Positions 60,425-64,000 of a DNA stretch of 64,000 nt are shown here, piece after piece. How positions within the stretch are numbered: position 1 is the stretch's first letter; every line of letters starts with the position of its first letter. Both the position numbers and the translations under genes were made by a program. Origin of the DNA: JAADFF01 sp013153035 (GTDB taxonomy: Bacteria > Coprothermobacterota > Coprothermobacteria > Coprothermobacterales > JAADFF01); the NCBI GenBank assembly GCA_026184435.1, contig CP046447.1; one strand, 5' to 3'. The notes under the pieces were generated by a model. That model was not told the origin of the DNA. It saw only the letters and a list, made by a program, of their open reading frames with translations, and ran no database searches.

Positions 60425-61645
60425 TTACCGTAGTTTAGCTGCAATGTCTTTTACTGCATCTTTATATTCTACTCCAGCTATTCCTTTTTCTACTGCTATC
60501 TTTGCTACGCGTATGGCAACATGGTAATATACATGTTTTTCATCCATGCGTGGAATAATCCTATCTGGCCGTGGCTTTTTTACTTCATCTGCTAAAGCGT
60601 ACACGGCTTCTTTCTTCATACTAGCGGTTATCTTGTTTGCTCTGGCAGATAATGTGCCTCTAAAGAGACTGGGAAATACCAGAGAGTTGTTTAGCTGATT
60701 GGAAAAGTCAGACCTACCTGTGGCTGTGATGTATGCTCCTGCTTTTATGGCATCTTCAGGATATATCTCTGGTACAGGATTTGATACTGCAAATACGATA
60801 GGTTTATCTGCCATCTTTTTTATATGTTCTAGCCTGATGGCACCAGGTGAAGAAGCACCTATAATGGCGTCTGCTCCATCTACTACTTCATCTAGTGTAT
60901 GACCTTGGCCGGATGACAGGTTTGCAATTTGACTTTTTACAGGATTTTCTCTTATGTCTGATCTATCTAAAGATATAACACCTTTTCTATCGATAAATAT
61001 GATATTTTTGGTGGGCAAATTCATATCGCTCCATAGGAGGGCAAATCCTAAACCAGCAGAACCGCTACCAACAAATACAACTTTCATCTGCTCTATAGGT
61101 TTACCAACTACTCTTGATGCGTTAATAAGGCCTGCCATGAGTACTATGGCGGTACCTTCCATGTCATCGTGGAAGACAGGTATATCTATATTCTGAAGTG
61201 CCTGCCAAGCAAGAAAAGCATCAGGTTGAGATATATCTTCAAGATTTATACCACTGACAGATGGTTTTAGTGCGTTGATAAATGCCACAATTTCTTTGTA
61301 TGAAGGGGCATTAATAGATAGTGGATACGCATCAACACCACCTAGCACCTTAAAGAGTAGTGATTTACCTTCCATGACCGGATGTCCAGCTTCTGGTCCA
61401 ATGTTACCTAGTCCCAATATGCGGCTACCATTGGTAACAATTGCTATAGTGTTACCAACAGATGTGAGGTTATATTTTTCACTCTGATCCTCCGCTATAG
61501 CCCTGCATGCATCTGCTACATAAGGGGTATATAAGTAGGCAAAATCTTCATATGTAATATGTGGAATTTTGGGGGTGATAGAGACCTTGCCCTTATAGGC
61601 ACGGTGTATGCCTAGGGCAAGGTCTCTATGGATATTATTACTCAT
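60425..61645 (-). CDS. Malic enzyme (NAD(P)-dependent malate dehydrogenase, decarboxylating)
   Basis: A 406-residue bacterial-type malic enzyme that converts malate to pyruvate and CO2. It has YTPYVADACRA, VTNGSRILGLGNIGPEAGHPVMEGK, the metal site around FHDDMEGTA and the dinucleotide-binding VVFVGSGSAGLGFALL. The start is ATG 61645; its ribosome site GGGAG is 14 bases off, inside cheC, which it overlaps by 8 bases. A long inverted repeat of the mRNA lies from 13 bases after the start codon, which may restrain expression. Its position after chemotaxis-type genes is unusual. Confidence 0.92.
   Translation of the reverse strand: MSNNIHRDLALGIHRAYKGKVSITPKIPHITYEDFAYLYTPYVADACRAIAEDQSEKYNLTSVGNTIAIVTNGSRILGLGNIGPEAGHPVMEGKSLLFKVLGGVDAYPLSINAPSYKEIVAFINALKPSVSGINLEDISQPDAFLAWQALQNIDIPVFHDDMEGTAIVLMAGLINASRVVGKPIEQMKVVFVGSGSAGLGFALLWSDMNLPTKNIIFIDRKGVISLDRSDIRENPVKSQIANLSSGQGHTLDEVVDGADAIIGASSPGAIRLEHIKKMADKPIVFAVSNPVPEIYPEDAIKAGAYITATGRSDFSNQLNNSLVFPSLFRGTLSARANKITASMKKEAVYALADEVKKPRPDRIIPRMDEKHVYYHVAIRVAKIAVEKGIAGVEYKDAVKDIAAKLR
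61578..61629 (-). repeat. Long inverted repeat within the start of the malic enzyme gene
   Basis: ATAGAGACCTTGCCC (61578-61592) pairs perfectly with GGGCAAGGTCTCTAT (61615-61629), and inside it TAGGCA pairs with TGCCTA, leaving a 3-base bulge and a 7-base loop. This is a 21-bp stem inside codons 6-23 of the malic enzyme. No T-run follows, so it is not a simple terminator. It may be an mRNA control structure or a protein-binding palindrome. Confidence 0.85.
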
Positions 61646-62264
61646 CTTTTTTGGTTTCTCCCTTCAGCGCAGATAAATATTTCAGAACAAGTTTTCCAGC
61701 TAGGGCTGATGGATACAGTAAATACATATGGCTTTTCAGAGGTGTATCGTCTACAATAACATTGAATCTTACAGTGGCTATTTTTCCACCGTTAAAAGAT
61801 TGTACTAGCTCTTCTAATACCTCTTTGGTTAATCCTTTAGGTAGGGGTTTAAATTCAGGAGTGGTTACCTCAATGAAGGAGCCAGTAAGCTCTGTCAAGG
61901 CACGGGCCGATGCTCCCATCATCTGATTCATAGCTTCCTGCAGTGCAGATATAAGCATGGGATCATCAACTGAAGAGACCTCCATACCAAACTGGCCAAG
62001 CATGAGGTTAGCTAGAAGAAGCGCCTGTTCTTCCTTAAGGAGAAGCATAGAAGAGCCATTAAAATCCCCCTTATATCCTACGGTAATGAGAACAGAAGGT
62101 TCTTCAGGATGTTGGACTGCAGGCAAAGTTCCAAGCCACACCTCAGGTGTGGTTATATGTATGGTTTTTCCTATCATTTGGCTAAGAGCCGTTGCTGCGT
62201 TGCCCATAGCAATATTTCCAATTTCTCCTAGTAGGTCAAGAAGCATTTCGTCCATCAATGCCAT
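61638..62264 (-). CDS. cheC: CheC family chemotaxis phosphatase
   Basis: A 208-residue CheY-P phosphatase of the CheC/FliY type. Two catalytic motifs ExxN-x22-P are intact: Glu14/Asn17/Pro40 (GEIGN...P) and Glu110/Asn113/Pro136 (EAMN...P). It has no FliN-type C-terminal domain, so it is CheC and not FliY. ATG 62264 lies 6 bases after the AAGGAGGTGA site that contains the PilZ-like stop codon. cheD, its usual partner, is not seen. It belongs to a unit reading Cache-HAMP, PilZ-like, CheC, malic enzyme. Confidence 0.92.
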   Translation of the reverse strand: MALMDEMLLDLLGEIGNIAMGNAATALSQMIGKTIHITTPEVWLGTLPAVQHPEEPSVLITVGYKGDFNGSSMLLLKEEQALLLANLMLGQFGMEVSSVDDPMLISALQEAMNQMMGASARALTELTGSFIEVTTPEFKPLPKGLTKEVLEELVQSFNGGKIATVRFNVIVDDTPLKSHMYLLYPSALAGKLVLKYLSALKGETKKDE

Positions 62265-62269
62265 GGAAA

Positions 62270-63001
62270 TCACCTCCTTCTGAATAACCCCAATATACCG
62301 CCGTGTTTTTTAGCTTTTTTAGGCGTTAAATCCACCTGTATCGTTCCGAATAAGTATGCTGCAAGCATAGAAAATACAGTAGTTGTTTGTTCATCGAGTG
62401 AAAGCCTCACATACAGTACGTCATAATCGTCAATACCATCTGTTAAGGATTCTCTAAATGTAATGACACCATTGCTCATAAATTGATGAAAGCCTGAGGT
62501 AATAGGAATTTCTGAGAAGAAGAAAATCTCATCGTCTGAAATCTTGTCGCTATCTTCTTTGTAAAGAAGTATCTTTGCACCATTGATACCTGCTTTGAGT
62601 AAAACTCCCTCTATATCCTCATCGCCGCCTTTATAGGAAACAAGTACTGGTATAGTCATATCGATGAAATTTTTCTGTTCAACAAGTTCACTTACGGGTA
62701 TAAGTTCCAAATGTGGTGAGTCAGGATATATAAACATTTGATCTCCGTCAAGTATAATACCTGTTTTGCCTTTGCCGTAGAAATTTTCTAATCTGGTATT
62801 AACATTAGCCCATATTATATCAGCAGGCTTGGATGAACGCATGAATTTTTTTCCGAGATCAACTTGTAATGTTAGATATTCTTCTGCTATTTCGGTAATA
62901 AATCCTCTGAAACTGAATCTTAGCTCATCTTCTTTGTCTGATCTGGTTTGCACAATAAGAATGTCTCCACTAGATACCGCTTCTCTCCACGGGACACCCA
63001 C
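62270..63001 (-). CDS. YcgR/PilZ-like flagellar control protein, degenerate PilZ motif
   Basis: A 243-residue soluble protein. The N-terminal half looks like a YcgR-N beta domain (GDILIVQTRSDKE...); the C-terminal half (about 110-230) has a PilZ outline, with GINGAKILL where PilZ domains have DxSxxG, and strands before and after. The RxxxR motif that binds cyclic di-GMP is not seen, so binding is doubtful. It ends with the basic tail GLFRRR. The start is GTG 63001, nine bases after GGAGTG. It lies between a Cache-HAMP protein and cheC, consistent with control of the flagellar motor. Confidence 0.7.
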   Translation of the reverse strand: MGVPWREAVSSGDILIVQTRSDKEDELRFSFRGFITEIAEEYLTLQVDLGKKFMRSSKPADIIWANVNTRLENFYGKGKTGIILDGDQMFIYPDSPHLELIPVSELVEQKNFIDMTIPVLVSYKGGDEDIEGVLLKAGINGAKILLYKEDSDKISDDEIFFFSEIPITSGFHQFMSNGVITFRESLTDGIDDYDVLYVRLSLDEQTTTVFSMLAAYLFGTIQVDLTPKKAKKHGGILGLFRRR

Positions 63002-63003
63002 AT

Positions 63004-64000
63004 TTAATCACTCCTCTTTTGGTGTCTTAGTATTTCTATAGTATTCTTTAGATTGTTTTTCATTTCATTGATGGCATTTACTATGAGTTTGATATCGTTG
63101 TTATATGGATAATCCAGATCTTCTCTAAGGTCTCCCTGTCCCATTCTAAGAATTTTACGCTCCAGCTCAATAAGGGGATCAAATATTCTGCTAAGCATGA
63201 TATACGATAGAATTGCAGCAATGATAATGAGAAGAATGACAAATATGATAAAGAAGTTTCTTGTTTTATTAATAGATGCTGAGATTTCCTGTACAGGTTG
63301 AAGCCATATATCTTTATTGATAGCGGATACGATTTTCCATGGAGTTCCTGGTATCGAAGCTACTTTAATACGCAGGTTGTGATCAAAAAGACTTATGTCA
63401 GTTATTTCTCCGTCTGTAGCTGCTTTTATTATTTCGTATGATTGTTCTAGTTGCTTTTTATCTATTTCGGTTAATTTCAACTCTTTTTCATATTTCATTT
63501 TCATTTCTCTTGCTTTATCACCATACGCATGTAAGAAGTCCAGATTTAAAGGTAATCCATTATATCTTTTGTCAGGAGCGGCAAGAAGTATAGGGGCATG
63601 AACTTTATCGTCTTTGGGGATATACACAAGAAAGAAGAAGGAAGAGTATTTGTCTTTATTTTTAATTGCAGAGAGTTCAGATATTTTTGATATCTGATCT
63701 AAAGAAAGGTAAAGTCCTATTACACCTAAAATATTGTTACCGTCTTTGATTGGGTAACCTATAGCCACTTCCATTTGACCAGTATCTTGATTCAGAAACG
63801 GAGGTGAAAATGTAAGGGTTCCAGTGTTTAGTGCTTCTTCATACCATGGTTCTGTTCGTATATCACTAACATATTCGGATCTTGGAGGATACACAAAAGA
63901 GAATTCCCCTGTTGTTTTAACAATGGCTATCTGACTAACAGCTCCTTCAAGGACTTTAGCATAATTCTGGACAATGTGATTTAGCTGTTCTGAGTATGTT
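63004..64000 (-). CDS. Cache-HAMP sensor protein without an output domain (5' end outside the window)
   Basis: The reading frame is open to the end of the window, so the N-terminus (including the first membrane helix) is missing; 331 codons are seen. The visible protein has a double-Cache-type extracytoplasmic domain (RTEPWYEEAL, MEVAIGYPIKDGNNILGVIGLYLSL), a membrane helix (NFFIIFVILLIIIAAILSYI), and a HAMP domain (RILDPLIELERKILRMGQGDL). It then stops after about 25 helical residues, with no methyl-accepting, kinase or GGDEF output. Such a protein may act with a separate receptor or partner. It is the first visible gene of the cheC unit. Confidence 0.85.
   Translation of the reverse strand, partial: TYSEQLNHIVQNYAKVLEGAVSQIAIVKTTGEFSFVYPPRSEYVSDIRTEPWYEEALNTGTLTFSPPFLNQDTGQMEVAIGYPIKDGNNILGVIGLYLSLDQISKISELSAIKNKDKYSSFFFLVYIPKDDKVHAPILLAAPDKRYNGLPLNLDFLHAYGDKAREMKMKYEKELKLTEIDKKQLEQSYEIIKAATDGEITDISLFDHNLRIKVASIPGTPWKIVSAINKDIWLQPVQEISASINKTRNFFIIFVILLIIIAAILSYIMLSRIFDPLIELERKILRMGQGDLREDLDYPYNNDIKLIVNAINEMKNNLKNTIEILRHQKRSD

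Noticed and set aside
60405..60429. GGTAAGGA/TCCTTACC inverted repeat at the end of the malic enzyme gene
   Set aside because: It is 8 bp with no T-run and lies next to a much stronger terminator, so no separate role is supported.

Overview
The window looks like chromosomal DNA of an anaerobic, motile, probably thermophilic, polysaccharide-degrading bacterium related to the Firmicutes (Bacillota). The evidence is AT-rich DNA with strong GGAGG-type ribosome binding sites and many GTG/TTG starts; the linkages greA-lysS and yabE-rsmA-ispE; tagD/tagB-type teichoic acid genes; a tungsten-type aldehyde:ferredoxin oxidoreductase; and a flavodiiron protein with rubredoxin. Thermophily and the exact lineage are inferences. 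No transposase, prophage, CRISPR array or rRNA was seen. There is one tRNA (Arg, anticodon CCG). The gene density is high: no gene-free stretch exceeds about 300 bases, and the longest (about 275 bases, between uppS and the protease) is full of short palindromes.

Layout. 0.1-4.1 kb: a two-gene unit with a cyanobacterial-type acyl-ACP reductase homologue, then greA and lysS. 4.2-6.0 kb: CDP-glycerol synthesis and polymer transfer, then tRNA-Arg. 6.2-16.2 kb: a maltodextrin-type ABC transporter (binding protein and two permeases, no ATPase) with a giant secreted alpha-amylase/pullulanase carrying four 233-residue binding modules. 16.3-19.1 kb: two small proteins, a diguanylate cyclase and an HD hydrolase. 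19.1-25.2 kb: a DUF4405 membrane protein, flagellin with a sigma-28 promoter, an uncharacterised protein under a facing sigma-28-like site, a ferredoxin/aldehyde oxidoreductase pair and a small flagellar rod-like protein. 25.3-32.3 kb: glyQS, a 7TM diguanylate cyclase and a secreted adhesion-like protein. 32.4-36.3 kb (minus strand): uppS, parA, parB, a PP-loop ATPase, coaX. 36.6-40.1 kb: a secreted subtilase. 40.2-52.97 kb (minus strand): FDP-rubredoxin, OsmC/YjbQ, a Wzy-like polymerase and nucleotidyltransferase linked to ispE-rsmA-yabE, two pilin-like proteins and the tRNA modifiers mnmG and mnmA. 53-60.4 kb: a carboxyltransferase subunit, a SUF-type assembly factor, cheW with a membrane-protein pair, clpC. 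60.4-64 kb (minus strand): malic enzyme, CheC, a PilZ-like protein and a Cache-HAMP protein that runs off the window.

How it fits together. The cell appears to digest starch-like glucans outside, import the oligosaccharides, ferment them with ferredoxin-linked aldehyde chemistry, steer with flagella and chemotaxis (CheC, CheW, c-di-GMP enzymes), and protect itself from oxygen. The most distinctive theme is a cell-surface cassette: a double copper-amine-oxidase-N-like (stalk) domain is found on the binding protein, the amylase and an adhesion-like protein. In the latter two it follows a similar Ig-like domain at the C-terminus. Other notable points are the almost perfect 714-bp internal repeats with codon use unlike their host gene, a 21-bp-stem hairpin inside the start of the malic enzyme gene, a facing pair of sigma-28-type promoters, and a palindrome inside the cheW promoter.
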